64,000 nucleotides of DNA, from contig NZ_FOJM01000012.1 of NCBI RefSeq assembly GCF_900111825.1, positions 1-64,000 of the forward strand, written 5' to 3'. Source of the stretch: Pedobacter suwonensis. GTDB lineage: Bacteria; Bacteroidota; Bacteroidia; Sphingobacteriales; Sphingobacteriaceae. How positions within the stretch are numbered: the first letter of the stretch is position 1; every line of letters starts with the position of its first letter. The translations under genes and the position numbers were made by a program. The notes beneath the pieces are model-generated. The model was given only the letters and a program-made list of their open reading frames with translations. It ran no database searches and was not told the origin of the DNA. Of this stretch, positions 56,063 through 64,000 are shown one piece after another.

Positions 56063-57211
56063 ATGAAACGATTAATGATCATCGCCTTATCCATACTACA
56101 ATTGAGTGCTTTTGCACAGGGCGGAAAAAATACTTTTACCATCACAGGAAAATATGGTGAATTTAATGCACCGGTAAAGGCCTATTTAGACTATACTTTA
56201 AATGGCAAAGATATTACCGATTCGGTTATATTGAAAAACGGGGCATTTAAATTCACCGGCACAGCGACTTCTTCGCCAGTTTCAGCCGAACTGAGTTTTG
56301 ACACAAAAGGTGTTGGTAGAGATAAAAGCCTGGAGCGCGGTACCGTAATTTTAGAACCTGGTAAAATAATGGTCGCTATTAAAGAAGGAAGTTCTTTTGA
56401 CGGATTAGAAGTAACCGGTACACCTATGAACAATGATTATACCGAATTTAATAATCTTGTGGACGAATCGCTGGCAAAGATGTCTCCGGGAGATAAGGCT
56501 TTCATGGAAGGAAAATCAAATCAGCAAAACACGCCTGATTTTGAGGATAAGCTGGAAGAATTCAAAAAAAGATATAGCAAACTAACAAACGAAGCTTATG
56601 CAAAATTCGTAAGAACCCACCCTGATTCTGATCTTGCGCTCAACCTGATGTCGAAATTAGCTTATGACGGTGAATACGCTGAAGTAAAATCTCTATTTGA
56701 TGGTTTTTCTGACAGGATTAAGAAAAGTACTAAAGGTATAAACTTTGCTAAAACCTTGCTTCAGATGAAAGCTACAGCCATTGGACAAACGGCACCTGAT
56801 TTTGAGTTGGCTGATACAGAAGGAAAATCGGTAAAACTTTCTTCTTTTAAGGGTAAATACGTTTTATTAGACTTCTGGGCGTCATGGTGTGGCCCTTGCA
56901 GGGCAGAAAACCCAAACCTGCTCAGGATTTATAACAAATTCAAAGATCAAAACTTTACCGTAGTTGGTGTATCGCTCGATAAGCCAGAAGCAAAGAATCT
57001 ATGGCTGGCTGCGATAAAGAACGATGGTTTACCATGGCTGCAACTATCTGATCTTAAGGCCTGGGATAGTACCGCAGCAAAATTGTACGGCGTTAGCGCC
57101 ATACCGCAGAATTTCCTGATTGATCCCAATGGAAAAATTGTAGGCAAAACTTTAGTTGGAAAAGGACTTGAGCATAAACTCATTGAAATGATTGGTCAGC
57201 CTTCACATTAA
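56063..57211 (+). CDS. TlpA-family thioredoxin with N-terminal DUF4369 domain
   Basis: The protein has 382 residues with signal peptide (MKRLMIIALSILQLSAFAQ). Residues 24-130 match the DUF4369 pattern (FTITGKYGEFNAPVKAYLDY, DSVILKNGAFKFTG). A helical spacer follows, and the C-terminal thioredoxin domain (about 238-380) has SSFKGKYVLLDFWASWCGPCRAENP (CGPC active site) and the cis-Pro loop SAIPQNFLIDP. This DUF4369-TlpA fusion is common in Bacteroidota SusCD operons. It is the last gene of the operon and is followed by a repeat hairpin and a convergent LysR gene. Confidence 0.93.
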   Translation: MKRLMIIALSILQLSAFAQGGKNTFTITGKYGEFNAPVKAYLDYTLNGKDITDSVILKNGAFKFTGTATSSPVSAELSFDTKGVGRDKSLERGTVILEPGKIMVAIKEGSSFDGLEVTGTPMNNDYTEFNNLVDESLAKMSPGDKAFMEGKSNQQNTPDFEDKLEEFKKRYSKLTNEAYAKFVRTHPDSDLALNLMSKLAYDGEYAEVKSLFDGFSDRIKKSTKGINFAKTLLQMKATAIGQTAPDFELADTEGKSVKLSSFKGKYVLLDFWASWCGPCRAENPNLLRIYNKFKDQNFTVVGVSLDKPEAKNLWLAAIKNDGLPWLQLSDLKAWDSTAAKLYGVSAIPQNFLIDPNGKIVGKTLVGKGLEHKLIEMIGQPSH

Positions 57212-57311
57212 GATTAAGGATTTTTAGCAATTAACATCTTTCTAGCTGCGTACAGACGCTGTATCAGAAATGATTTTTTAGATTTTTAGCAGAATAATAT
57301 TTTGAAAGGTC

Positions 57312-57385
57312 GTCATTCCCAATTTAATTGGAAATCTTAATGCTATCGCAAAGCGCTTTAAGATTCCCGCCTGCGCGGGAATGAC
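57312..57385. repeat. REP-like palindromic element
   Basis: GTCATTCCC (57312-57320) is the exact reverse complement of GGGAATGAC (57377-57385). Inside, ATTCCCGC-CTGC-GCGGGAAT (57363-57382) is a perfect 8-bp hairpin, and GGAAATCTTAA with TTAAGATTCC forms another arm with one bulge. The G+C-rich, palindromic, extragenic character is that of REP-type repeats found in Bacteroidota genomes. Lying between two convergent genes, it could also end transcription from both sides. Confidence 0.6.
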
Positions 57386-57443
57386 TAAAATTAAAATAAA
57401 ATTTCGGGTTTAAATGTTAGATTTTACTTCTGATACAGCCTTT

Positions 57444-58328
57444 TTATATTTTCAACCGTGTATAATGTCTAATAAACCAATTCAATGCCTCATTTTTATT
57501 TGATTCTTTATAAGCCAGTACCACCTCTGTATTAATGGGAATATCGCTGATTTCAATAAAAGATACGTTCAATTGTCCGTATTGCTTTTTTAACGACAGT
57601 GGCAAAATAGATACACCCAGACCCGCCTCTACCAATTGTAGTATAGAATGTACATTGTTAGCCTCGTGTGTAATATCCGGACTAAAGCCCAACCTATGGC
57701 AAATCTCTACAAGTTTCTGGTTATACTGTGGTGCAAATGTTTTATTAAAGAAAATAAACGGGCTCGTCCTTAAAAAATCTGCGAGTTCATGTTCATTGCC
57801 TATTTTATGTGTTCCTAAAGGGGTAACCACCACAAAAGGATCAAAAAACAAAGATTCTACTTTCAATTTTTCAGACAATACAGGAGCTCTCAAAATCCCA
57901 ACATCTAAATCGCCATGTTCCAGCGCTTTAATCTGCGCCAGTGTAGGTACTTCAAACAAACTCGTTTTTAAGTAGGGAAATTCCTGATGCATCAACTTTA
58001 AAATTTCGGCAAGCTGCGACTGATAAACTGAACTGATGTAACCGATCTTAAATTCGCCGCTAACACCTTCATGGATTTTACGCACCACTTCTTTACTTTC
58101 TTCAAGCCTGGTAAACAAGTTATCTACTTCATTCTTAAAATATTTACCGGCATTTGTTAACGCAACCCGCTTATTATTCCGGATAAACAACTTTACGCCG
58201 AGTTCTTCTTCCAACTCTTTAATCTGCCTGCTTAAAGGCGGCTGTGAAATAAAGAGTTTCGTTGCTGCCTTGGTAAAGTGCAGTTCTTCTGCAACAGTTT
58301 TAAAATATGACAAATGTCTGAGCTCCAT
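57444..58328 (-). CDS. LysR-family transcriptional regulator
   Basis: The protein has 294 residues. The N-terminal winged helix is classic (MELRHLSYFKTVAEELHFTKAATKLFISQPPLSRQIKELEEELG). The effector-binding domain starts near 90 (GEFKIGYISSVYQSQLAEIL) and runs to the end. LysR proteins usually control a divergent neighbour and themselves; here the methyltransferase starts 91 nt away on the opposite strand. The inducer cannot be read. Confidence 0.95.
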   Translation of the reverse strand: MELRHLSYFKTVAEELHFTKAATKLFISQPPLSRQIKELEEELGVKLFIRNNKRVALTNAGKYFKNEVDNLFTRLEESKEVVRKIHEGVSGEFKIGYISSVYQSQLAEILKLMHQEFPYLKTSLFEVPTLAQIKALEHGDLDVGILRAPVLSEKLKVESLFFDPFVVVTPLGTHKIGNEHELADFLRTSPFIFFNKTFAPQYNQKLVEICHRLGFSPDITHEANNVHSILQLVEAGLGVSILPLSLKKQYGQLNVSFIEISDIPINTEVVLAYKESNKNEALNWFIRHYTRLKI

Positions 58329-58395
58329 ATCTACAATACTTATAAGGTATTAATTTATGCTAAAATTGATATTTTACAAATATGATCAACTAAGG

Positions 58396-58403
58396 TAACT
58401 TTG
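58396..58403 (+). promoter_or_regulatory. Bacteroidota -7 element for the methyltransferase gene
   Basis: TAACTTTG matches the Bacteroidota -7 consensus TAnnTTTG exactly and lies 17 nt before the ATG at 58420, leaving room for a short leader. No good -33 TTG at the usual spacing is seen, which would fit a promoter that needs the divergent LysR protein as activator. Confidence 0.5.
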
Positions 58404-58419
58404 CAAAAAACTAAAAACA

Positions 58420-59142
58420 ATGAATAAAGATTATTCGCATAAAGCAACAAACGATGAGATAAAAACAAGGTTCGACAGTGATGTAGAACGTTTCTCTAAT
58501 TTAGAAAGCGGCCAGCAAACCACTATTGATGCCCCCCTTACCATGGAACTTTGCACCGAAGCTGCCAAATACATTAATTCAACCGCTACAGAACTGTTGG
58601 ATATTGGCTGTGGTGCTGGTAATTATACATTGAAAATGCTCAATAAAATCCCAAACCTAAACTGTACCTTAAACGATTTAAGCCTACCTATGTTAACACG
58701 CGCAAAAGCTCGGATATCGGCGCAAACCACTGGAAAAATAACGCTAATACAGGATGATATGCGAAACCTGGATTTGCCCTACAACCATTTCGATATTGTA
58801 CTGGCCGCGGCTACATTTCATCATTTACGTACCGATGCCGATTGGGAACTTGTTTTCACTAAGATTTACCAGGCTTTAAAACCCGGTGGCAGTATCTGGA
58901 TTTCAGACCTCATTGCGCACGATTCAGTGTTGATCGACAAACTTTTTCAGGATCAATACGGAGCATACCTGAAAACACTTGGCGGTGAAGCATACAAACA
59001 AAAAGTATTAGATTATATTGAATATGAAGATACCCCGCGTTCGGTTAATTATCAGCTGGCTTTGTTAAAAAAAGTTGGGTTTACCACGACCGAGATCCTC
59101 CACAAGAACGCTTGTTTTGCAGCATTCGGTGCGATAAAATAA
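58420..59142 (+). CDS. class I SAM-dependent methyltransferase
   Basis: The protein has 240 residues. Motif I is TELLDIGCGAGNYTLKML (SAM binding), followed by an acidic loop (TLNDLSLPML), IQDDMRNLDLPYNHFDIVLAAATFHHL, and the post-motif ALKPGGSIWISDLIAHD. The fold and FHHL segment resemble methyltransferases of small molecules such as UbiE- or trans-aconitate-type enzymes. The substrate is unknown. It is divergent from a LysR regulator, suggesting induction by a metabolite. Confidence 0.93.
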   Translation: MNKDYSHKATNDEIKTRFDSDVERFSNLESGQQTTIDAPLTMELCTEAAKYINSTATELLDIGCGAGNYTLKMLNKIPNLNCTLNDLSLPMLTRAKARISAQTTGKITLIQDDMRNLDLPYNHFDIVLAAATFHHLRTDADWELVFTKIYQALKPGGSIWISDLIAHDSVLIDKLFQDQYGAYLKTLGGEAYKQKVLDYIEYEDTPRSVNYQLALLKKVGFTTTEILHKNACFAAFGAIK

Positions 59143-59250
59143 AAGATGCCTGCGATTTTCCAAAAACGATCTATTACATCTTTATTAAACCTTAATGATT
59201 TATTTAAGCAAAAGATCATGTTTTATTTTAAATCAGTCCCCCCTATTGAA

Positions 59251-59487
59251 TTAGGCATAGCCGGGCTTGAAATTTTTACTTAACGCAATTAATTCGTCAA
59301 GGTTAATCAGATTGGGATCTGCTGACTGTCGCCTTAAGAGGTTGATCGGAACCGTTATAATACCATTTGTAGTACGCAATACGCAATTTTCATCATTAGC
59401 ATTTGAAGATACGTAATCGCCGATTCCGGAGTCGATTTCAGATAAACGGATTAGTAATTCGTAGTAGATATAAAGCGGAAAATTCAC
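59251..59487 (-). CDS. small hypothetical protein, 78 residues
   Basis: I do not recognise it. The frame starts at GTG 59487 (reading VNFPLYIYYELLIRLSEIDSG...) and ends NFKPGYA. Composition is that of a soluble folded protein with no membrane helix or signal peptide. A -7-like element (TAACTTTG on the minus strand, 59492-59499) lies directly before the start, so the transcript would be nearly leaderless if that promoter is used. It lies between the methyltransferase and the S41 peptidase, on the opposite strand to both. Confidence 0.65.
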   Translation of the reverse strand: MNFPLYIYYELLIRLSEIDSGIGDYVSSNANDENCVLRTTNGIITVPINLLRRQSADPNLINLDELIALSKNFKPGYA

Positions 59488-59491
59488 AGCG

Positions 59492-59499
59492 CAAAGTTA
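59492..59499 (-). promoter_or_regulatory. possible -7 element for the 78-residue gene
   Basis: Read on the minus strand the bases are TAACTTTG, an exact TAnnTTTG match, ending 4 nt before the GTG start. No -33 element is clear. This close spacing would give a leaderless or nearly leaderless mRNA, or would mean the true start is further inside the frame. Confidence 0.3.
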
Positions 59500-59592
59500 A
59501 TGCAATAAAACGCGAATGTTTAATTATTGTTACGTTAACATTAAATAAGCCTAAAATGATAATTTAACACCGGGAACCATTCTTTCCAGGCC

Positions 59593-59600
59593 TATATTTG
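59593..59600 (+). promoter_or_regulatory. possible -7 element for the S41 peptidase gene
   Basis: TATATTTG matches TAnnTTTG and lies 78 nt before the peptidase start. No clear -33 TTG is found at the usual distance, so this is a weak call. Confidence 0.3.
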
Positions 59601-59677
59601 GTAGATTATGCTAACTTGAAAATTAATGCCGGGTTAACAATAGTAATTTTAAGTTTGTTCTAAAACCAGGAAAGGCA

Positions 59678-61087
59678 ATGACCACGTCCATAACAAACTT
59701 AAATAAAACAACTTATCAGTTTATTTATATAGTTATTCTATTTTTAACTATCCTGTCGGGCTGCAAAAAAAGCAGTCAAAAACCTGATTATCCAATAGGA
59801 AGCAACGAGCATATCAACACCTGGATACTTGATAGCCTTAAACGATATTATTATTGGAATGACCAATTGCCTGCCTATCCGAATCTCAGTTTGGCACCAA
59901 AAGATTTTTTTAATTCCATCCGCAACTCGTCGGATCGTTTTTCATACATCACTATCCCTAATGACCCCGCCACTGCAATACCAGGCAACAGAAATTTTGG
60001 TTTTGATTATACCGTGGTGAGTGACCAAAACAGTTCAAAAGCTATCGGAATTATTAAAGTGGTACTAAATGACTCTCCGGCTTCGAGGGCCGGTTTAAAA
60101 CGTGGAGATTATATCAGTAAAATTAACGGCAAAACAATAACGGTTGATAATGCACAGGTTTTGCAAACTGAAATATTAAATAGCGATCACTTTTCTTTGG
60201 GTTTAGCTGAACTGAAAAACAATATCTGGGCAGACACCCGCACTGTTCAGTTAAATAAAAGTATCATACTCGATCAGCGTGAGATCAGCAAGGTGATAGA
60301 AAGTGATGGAAAAAAAATCGGTTACCTGTATTTTCTGGATTTTAATGGTGGTTTGGCCAGTTCGCTTACTGCTGCCTTTAGTAATTTTAGATCAGAAAGC
60401 ATCGCTGAACTCATTCTCGACCTCCGTTATAACGCAGGTGGCCAGGTAGCAGAAGCAGCCGGCTTATGCGCTATGATTGCTAAAAATGTATCTTTCAATA
60501 AACCCTTTATTATCTACAAAGGCAATAAAAACGGAGGCACCAAAACCGAATCAATCGGGACTGCAGCTACATTCGATGGCACTTTAAATTTTAACGCCAT
60601 CTTGCAGCAAAACCTTGGCTTAAGCCGGGTTTATATCCTATCAACAGCAGCCACCGCATCTGCTTCAGAAGTCATGATTAATAATCTTAAACCTTTCATT
60701 CAGGTGATACTGATCGGCGAAAAAACAAGGGGAAAAGATGAAGCGTCATTTAGGATCTTTGATAACCGAAGCCCTAAACAGGTAAACTGGGAAATACACC
60801 CGATTGTTTATAAACTTTTTAACGCACAGGGCATTGGCGGTTACAGCACAGGCATTGCCCCCGATATCAAGGTTAATGAAATGGATAATCTGCCTTTGCT
60901 TCAACCTGGCGATACTGCAGATCCATTGGTGAGAGCAGCAATTGCTGCCATAACCGGTAAGGCTATCAAAACTTCTACTGTGATAAATAATGTATTGACT
61001 AGCAGCTTTCAGCCTGACCGTGTATTAATGGATTCGAGGACGTTGTCTGCACAGCAAAGCATAGTCATCAGCCATCAGTTAAGGTGA
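59678..61087 (+). CDS. S41-family C-terminal processing peptidase, lipoprotein with PDZ domain
   Basis: The protein has 469 residues. The lipoprotein signal ends ILFLTILSGCKK (lipobox LSGC). An N-terminal helical part (WILDSLKRYYYWNDQLPAYPNLS) typical of Bacteroidota S41 peptidases is followed by a PDZ-like domain (KVVLNDSPASRAGLKRGDYISKINGKTI). The S41 domain has IGYLYFLDFNGG, LILDLRYNAGGQVAEA, the nucleophile Ser in ATASASEVMINNL, and the catalytic Lys in LIGEKTRGKDE. It cleaves exported proteins near their C-termini in the periplasm. It ends 71 nt before the third ECF sigma gene and may be co-transcribed with it. Site-1/site-2-like proteolysis of the FecR is a possible but unproven link. 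Confidence 0.93.
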   Translation: MTTSITNLNKTTYQFIYIVILFLTILSGCKKSSQKPDYPIGSNEHINTWILDSLKRYYYWNDQLPAYPNLSLAPKDFFNSIRNSSDRFSYITIPNDPATAIPGNRNFGFDYTVVSDQNSSKAIGIIKVVLNDSPASRAGLKRGDYISKINGKTITVDNAQVLQTEILNSDHFSLGLAELKNNIWADTRTVQLNKSIILDQREISKVIESDGKKIGYLYFLDFNGGLASSLTAAFSNFRSESIAELILDLRYNAGGQVAEAAGLCAMIAKNVSFNKPFIIYKGNKNGGTKTESIGTAATFDGTLNFNAILQQNLGLSRVYILSTAATASASEVMINNLKPFIQVILIGEKTRGKDEASFRIFDNRSPKQVNWEIHPIVYKLFNAQGIGGYSTGIAPDIKVNEMDNLPLLQPGDTADPLVRAAIAAITGKAIKTSTVINNVLTSSFQPDRVLMDSRTLSAQQSIVISHQLR

Positions 61088-61158
61088 TAGAAAAGGTTTT
61101 CATTGCGTTAACATTAACTTTATACGCAACTACTAACTTGCCTACATAAACGCTACTT

Positions 61159-61749
61159 ATGGAACAGTTGGAAGATTTTAAAAATGCAAAACTCCTCAAT
61201 GCAGTAAAAGCTGGCGATTCTGCCGCTTTCAATGAAATTTACCATCAGTATCGAAAAAAAATATATGGTTATGCCTACCATTTTAGCCGTAACAGTGAAG
61301 AAGCCGAAGAACTTACCCAGGATGTTTTTGTAAGGCTTTGGGAAAACCGATCAAAAATTGATATACAAAAGAATTTTGAGGCATTTCTTTATACCCTTAT
61401 CCGTAATAATTTTCTTTCTATACTTCGTAAAAAAGCCAGAGAGAAGGCTTATAGCAACGAAAACCTTAAATGTGAGCCATCTTTCAATACCATAGAAGAG
61501 GAACTCAATGCCAAAGAAACGAAACAAATTGTAAATAAAGTGATAGAAAGTCTTTCTCCGCAGGTTAAAAAAATATATTTATTGAGTCGTAACGACCACC
61601 ATACCCACGAAGAAATTTCGCAACTGATGGGCATCTCTAAAAACACGGTAAACAACCACCTCAAAAAATCACTTGGCACTTTGCGGAAATACTTCAGCAC
61701 CTATTCCCCGGAAACGATATTATCATTGGCTATAGTGATCTTTTGTTGA
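61159..61749 (+). CDS. ECF RNA polymerase sigma factor, FecI-like (third set)
   Basis: The protein has 196 residues. Region 2 includes AFNEIYHQYRKKIYGYAYHFS and EAEELTQDVFVRLWENRSK. Region 4 has LSPQVKKIYLLSRNDHHTHEEISQLMGISKNTVNNHLKKSL. Like the other two sigma factors here it ends in a hydrophobic tail (TILSLAIVIFC). Its FecR partner starts 485 nt downstream, a much longer gap than in the other two sets. Confidence 0.94.
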   Translation: MEQLEDFKNAKLLNAVKAGDSAAFNEIYHQYRKKIYGYAYHFSRNSEEAEELTQDVFVRLWENRSKIDIQKNFEAFLYTLIRNNFLSILRKKAREKAYSNENLKCEPSFNTIEEELNAKETKQIVNKVIESLSPQVKKIYLLSRNDHHTHEEISQLMGISKNTVNNHLKKSLGTLRKYFSTYSPETILSLAIVIFC

Positions 61750-62234
61750 AGGTTGCCCCATAAGAAAAGTACTTATGGCTACCTGCATGGTTTCTGAATA
61801 TACTCTGCCAATTGATCATTATTAAATTCATTTACATTCTCCCATCTTAATTTTCTTTAGCGAGGATGCCTCCCGTTAGGTCACCGTTGACGAGCAAAAA
61901 AAAATGCGATGGTGACAAGAAAAAAGCCTTCTTATAATAACGTTTATACAAGCAGCTCATCGTTAATATATCTTGCTACTATATAAGCGCATATAAGTTT
62001 TAAGCGTTATCATCATTTTCAGGCAAGAGCGGCGATGAATACCTGCATAAATCAATCGAGGAGATTTACTTTTAGTTAAATCCTAAAATTATTTCTCAGG
62101 ATAACAAGCAAATAAAACTGCCTAATAACTGCCCCTATTCGCTTTTTAAAATAAATTTCATTTTCCGATAGCTATATCACCACGCTCGTGCATATATACA
62201 TTAGTGCGCAGCGCTAAAGCTTACAAATAATAAA
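61750..62234. other. long gap between sigma factor and FecR, with inverted repeats
   Basis: About 485 bases without a gene. A more G+C-rich patch at 61860-61920 holds two inverted repeats: GAGG-atg-CCTC at 61862-61872, and GTCACC (61880-61885) with GGTGAC (61911-61916) enclosing an A-run. These may be a repeat element, a terminator of the sigma gene, or a small RNA; I cannot tell which. The rest is AT-rich and should contain a separate promoter for fecR. Confidence 0.45.
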
Positions 62235-63257
62235 GTGAAAGAAAACATTAAAATACTATTTGAATATTACTTAGCAGGTAAAACCACTCCAGAGCAAGAA
62301 AAAATGTTAATGGAGTACCTTGCTGACCCAGAGAACGCCGATAGTGAATTTTATGGTATAATGGAAAGCGCGTGGACAGCAAAAACAACAGAAACCGATT
62401 ACTCTTTAACTGCTGTTAACGGACTTACAGAAATATGGGAAAAAGTAGAAAAACGCCGATCTAAAAGCAGATTATTCTCACCACTATTAAAATATGCTGC
62501 GGCAGTTATCGTCATTATTTCTGCATCGCTTGGCTGGTATCTGTACCGGAACGTACAACAAGCTACACAAACATCGATCACCTTTTTAAGTAAAACCACT
62601 CAAAAGGGTGAAAGACTAAAGTTGATTTTACCTGATAGTTCTGTTGTATACCTTGGTGCCGAAAGCAGGCTAACCTGGCCATCCCGGTTCGTAAAAGGTA
62701 ATTTAAGAAATATCCAGCTGGAAGGAGAAGCTTTTTTTGAAGTAAAACATGATACCACCAGCCCATTTATCGTACAGAGCGGAGAGATGCAGACCAGGGT
62801 TTTGGGTACTTCATTCAACATTTATGCTTATCCTGAAGATGAAACTTTCAGCGTCGCTGTTCGTACCGGTAAAGTAGGCGTTTCGGAGAACAGTACCGGA
62901 AAATTAAGGCAACTTTCGCTACTTACTCCCGGAATGAAATTATCATATCATTTGAAAGCACATCACTATGATATCCGTAACGAACGTATCAGCGAAATTA
63001 ATGCATGGATTAAGAACAGATTTGCCTTTAAAGATGTAAGCCTGGCTAATATGTTCCAGTCACTGGAAAGATATTACAATGTCCGTTTCGAACTGAAAAC
63101 CAATAAATTAAACGATTGCAGGTACAATGCCACATTTACCAGCAAAAGCATCAGCGATATAATGGAAGAAATCCGGATCATGAGCGGCAAAAAAATGAGA
63201 TATAAAATAGACAATGCAAACAAAATAATAACCGTATGGGGGGAGGGCTGTCAATGA
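62235..63257 (+). CDS. FecR-family anti-sigma / signal relay protein (third set)
   Basis: The protein has 340 residues starting at GTG 62235 (KENIKILFEYYLAGKTTPEQE). The sigma-binding N-terminal part of about 80 residues is followed by one membrane helix (YAAAVIVIISASLGWYLY). The FecR domain is LKLILPDSSVVYLGAESRLTWP, IQLEGEAFFEVKHD, SPFIVQSG and TRVLGTSFNIY. The C-terminal DUF4974-type domain is KNRFAFKDVSLANMFQSLERYYNV. It should relay between the receptor starting at 63426 and the sigma factor upstream. A strong hairpin separates it from the receptor gene. Confidence 0.94.
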   Translation: MKENIKILFEYYLAGKTTPEQEKMLMEYLADPENADSEFYGIMESAWTAKTTETDYSLTAVNGLTEIWEKVEKRRSKSRLFSPLLKYAAAVIVIISASLGWYLYRNVQQATQTSITFLSKTTQKGERLKLILPDSSVVYLGAESRLTWPSRFVKGNLRNIQLEGEAFFEVKHDTTSPFIVQSGEMQTRVLGTSFNIYAYPEDETFSVAVRTGKVGVSENSTGKLRQLSLLTPGMKLSYHLKAHHYDIRNERISEINAWIKNRFAFKDVSLANMFQSLERYYNVRFELKTNKLNDCRYNATFTSKSISDIMEEIRIMSGKKMRYKIDNANKIITVWGEGCQ

Positions 63258-63347
63258 TGAGTTAGCAAAATGCTATAGCGCGGCAAAAGGTGCAAAAAAC
63301 CAGATTTATACCTACAAAAAACAGATTAAACCTCTTTACATCAACAA

Positions 63348-63377
63348 GGGGCCGGATTGCTCGAACAATCCAGCTCC
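63348..63377 (+). terminator. stem-loop between fecR and the receptor gene (third set)
   Basis: GGGGCCGGATTG (63348-63359) pairs with CAATCCAGCTCC (63366-63377) around a 6-nt loop: ten canonical pairs, one G-U and one mismatch. A short T-run occurs a few bases later (GTTTTTAA). It resembles an attenuator and sits in the same place as the hairpin between fecR and susC in the second set. Confidence 0.6.
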
Positions 63378-63425
63378 TAAAACAAAAGTTTTTAACCCGT
63401 GAAAATTAAAAAACATCTTGAACCT

Positions 63426-64000
63426 ATGAAAATAGGAATTTATGAATATATAAAAGAATATATTATCAATTTAGATTACCGCCCTTTGGTAACCTTCATC
63501 ATACTATCTACTTTTTTATTTAACGAGGCAGTGGCAAACAGTTTTGCACAAACGCCAAAAGAAGGCATACTGAGCATTAAGATAGTTGAAATGGGCATTC
63601 CTGATGCGCTTTCATTGCTCGAAGAAAAAGCAGGCTTGTCAATCAATTATAATAAATCGATTTTCAGCAAAAACGGGAAAGTAAGCCTCGAAGTAAAAAA
63701 CATGGCCATTGAGCTGATCTTAAAAAAAATACTTTCAGGAACCAGAGTAGCCTACCGGTTTGCTGATGCCAATACCATATTGCTATATAAACTTCCGGAT
63801 CTGGTAAAACCAGGAAACATATCAGGAAAGGTTTTTGACGAAAAAGGTGAAACCCTGCCCGGTGCATCTGTTAAAATTAACGAAACGGGCAAAGCTACAC
63901 AAACGGCCAGCGATGGTAGTTACACATTAACTGCCGAACCCGGAAAATATACAGTAGAAATTAGTTATATATCTTTCATTACACAACGCATAAGTGATGT
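63426..64000 (+). CDS. TonB-dependent / SusC-like outer membrane receptor, N-terminal part (runs off right edge)
   Basis: The frame is open to the last base. From ATG 63426 the protein has a signal peptide (FIILSTFLFNEAVANSFAQ, after a basic N-terminus), an STN domain (about 42-115: ILSIKIVEMGIPDALSLLEE, GKVSLEVKNMAIELIL) and a carboxypeptidase-regulatory-like domain (NISGKVFDEKGETLPGASVKI...SYTLTAEPGKYTVEISYISF). An in-frame GTG at 63399 is an alternative start. The plug and barrel are outside the window, so SusC type versus plain receptor cannot be decided, though the domain order fits SusC. The STN domain makes it the signal input for the third FecR/sigma pair. Confidence 0.9.
   Translation, partial: MKIGIYEYIKEYIINLDYRPLVTFIILSTFLFNEAVANSFAQTPKEGILSIKIVEMGIPDALSLLEEKAGLSINYNKSIFSKNGKVSLEVKNMAIELILKKILSGTRVAYRFADANTILLYKLPDLVKPGNISGKVFDEKGETLPGASVKINETGKATQTASDGSYTLTAEPGKYTVEISYISFITQRISD

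Noticed and set aside
1..64000. CRISPR arrays, tRNA and rRNA genes
   Set aside because: I saw no regularly spaced direct repeats and no recognisable tRNA or rRNA stretches while reading; a tRNAscan run would settle it.

Overview
The window comes from a Bacteroidota chromosome, most likely the Sphingobacteriaceae (Pedobacter-like). The evidence is low G+C, three FecI-type sigma / FecR / TonB-dependent receptor sets, a SusC/SusD pair with TlpA-type lipid-free thioredoxins, FecR proteins with the C-terminal DUF4974-type extension, few Shine-Dalgarno sites and several TAnnTTTG promoter -7 elements. The genus is an inference.

Region 1 (1-22.2 kb, minus strand) is a nonribosomal peptide synthetase operon read right to left. 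Protein 1 (15847-22209) is FAAL-ACP-C-A-PCP-E, protein 2 (9502-15825) is C-A-PCP-C-A-PCP, and protein 3 (9498 to beyond the left edge) is docking-C-A-PCP-E-C-A-PCP-C-A... . Reading the A-domain pocket residues predicts a lipopeptide beginning acyl-D-Asn-Asn-Ser-D-Xaa-Thr- with at least one more residue. The 3' part of protein 3 (about 1-3.4 kb) has clearly higher G+C than the rest, with a boundary at a C/A junction. This suggests module exchange.

Region 2 (22.2-32.9 kb) is an AT-rich accessory block. Divergent from the NRPS operon is an ECF sigma / FecR / TonB receptor / DUF4468 operon. It is followed by a specialised NusG paralogue (UpxY/LoaP/RfaH type), a LytTR response regulator and an Sfp-type phosphopantetheinyl transferase that could activate the NRPS carrier domains. 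The block ends in decayed DNA with a broken transposase and an orphan terminator.

Region 3 (32.9-36.2 kb) has a CPA-type cation/proton antiporter, a DUF202 membrane protein, and an orphan membrane-fusion lipoprotein whose start appears frameshifted.

Region 4 (36.4-44.9 kb) is a very compact seven-gene set. On the plus strand are a CheY-like regulator, a membrane-anchored HEAT-repeat protein, a GT2 synthase and an LTA-synthase-like phosphotransferase. Converging on the minus strand are a GAF histidine kinase, a YaiO-type TPR/beta-barrel protein and an unknown membrane-anchored protein. It looks like a regulated envelope glycan synthesis, decoration and export system, and it is the best non-NRPS candidate here for an undescribed system.

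Region 5 (45.3-64 kb) holds an FeS-type cryptochrome/photolyase, a second ECF/FecR set driving SusC-SusD-TlpA-DsbD-alpha-TlpA, a LysR regulator divergent from a methyltransferase, a small hypothetical gene, an S41 peptidase lipoprotein, and a third ECF/FecR/TonB receptor set that runs off the right edge. Stem-loops sit between FecR and the receptor in the second and third sets.
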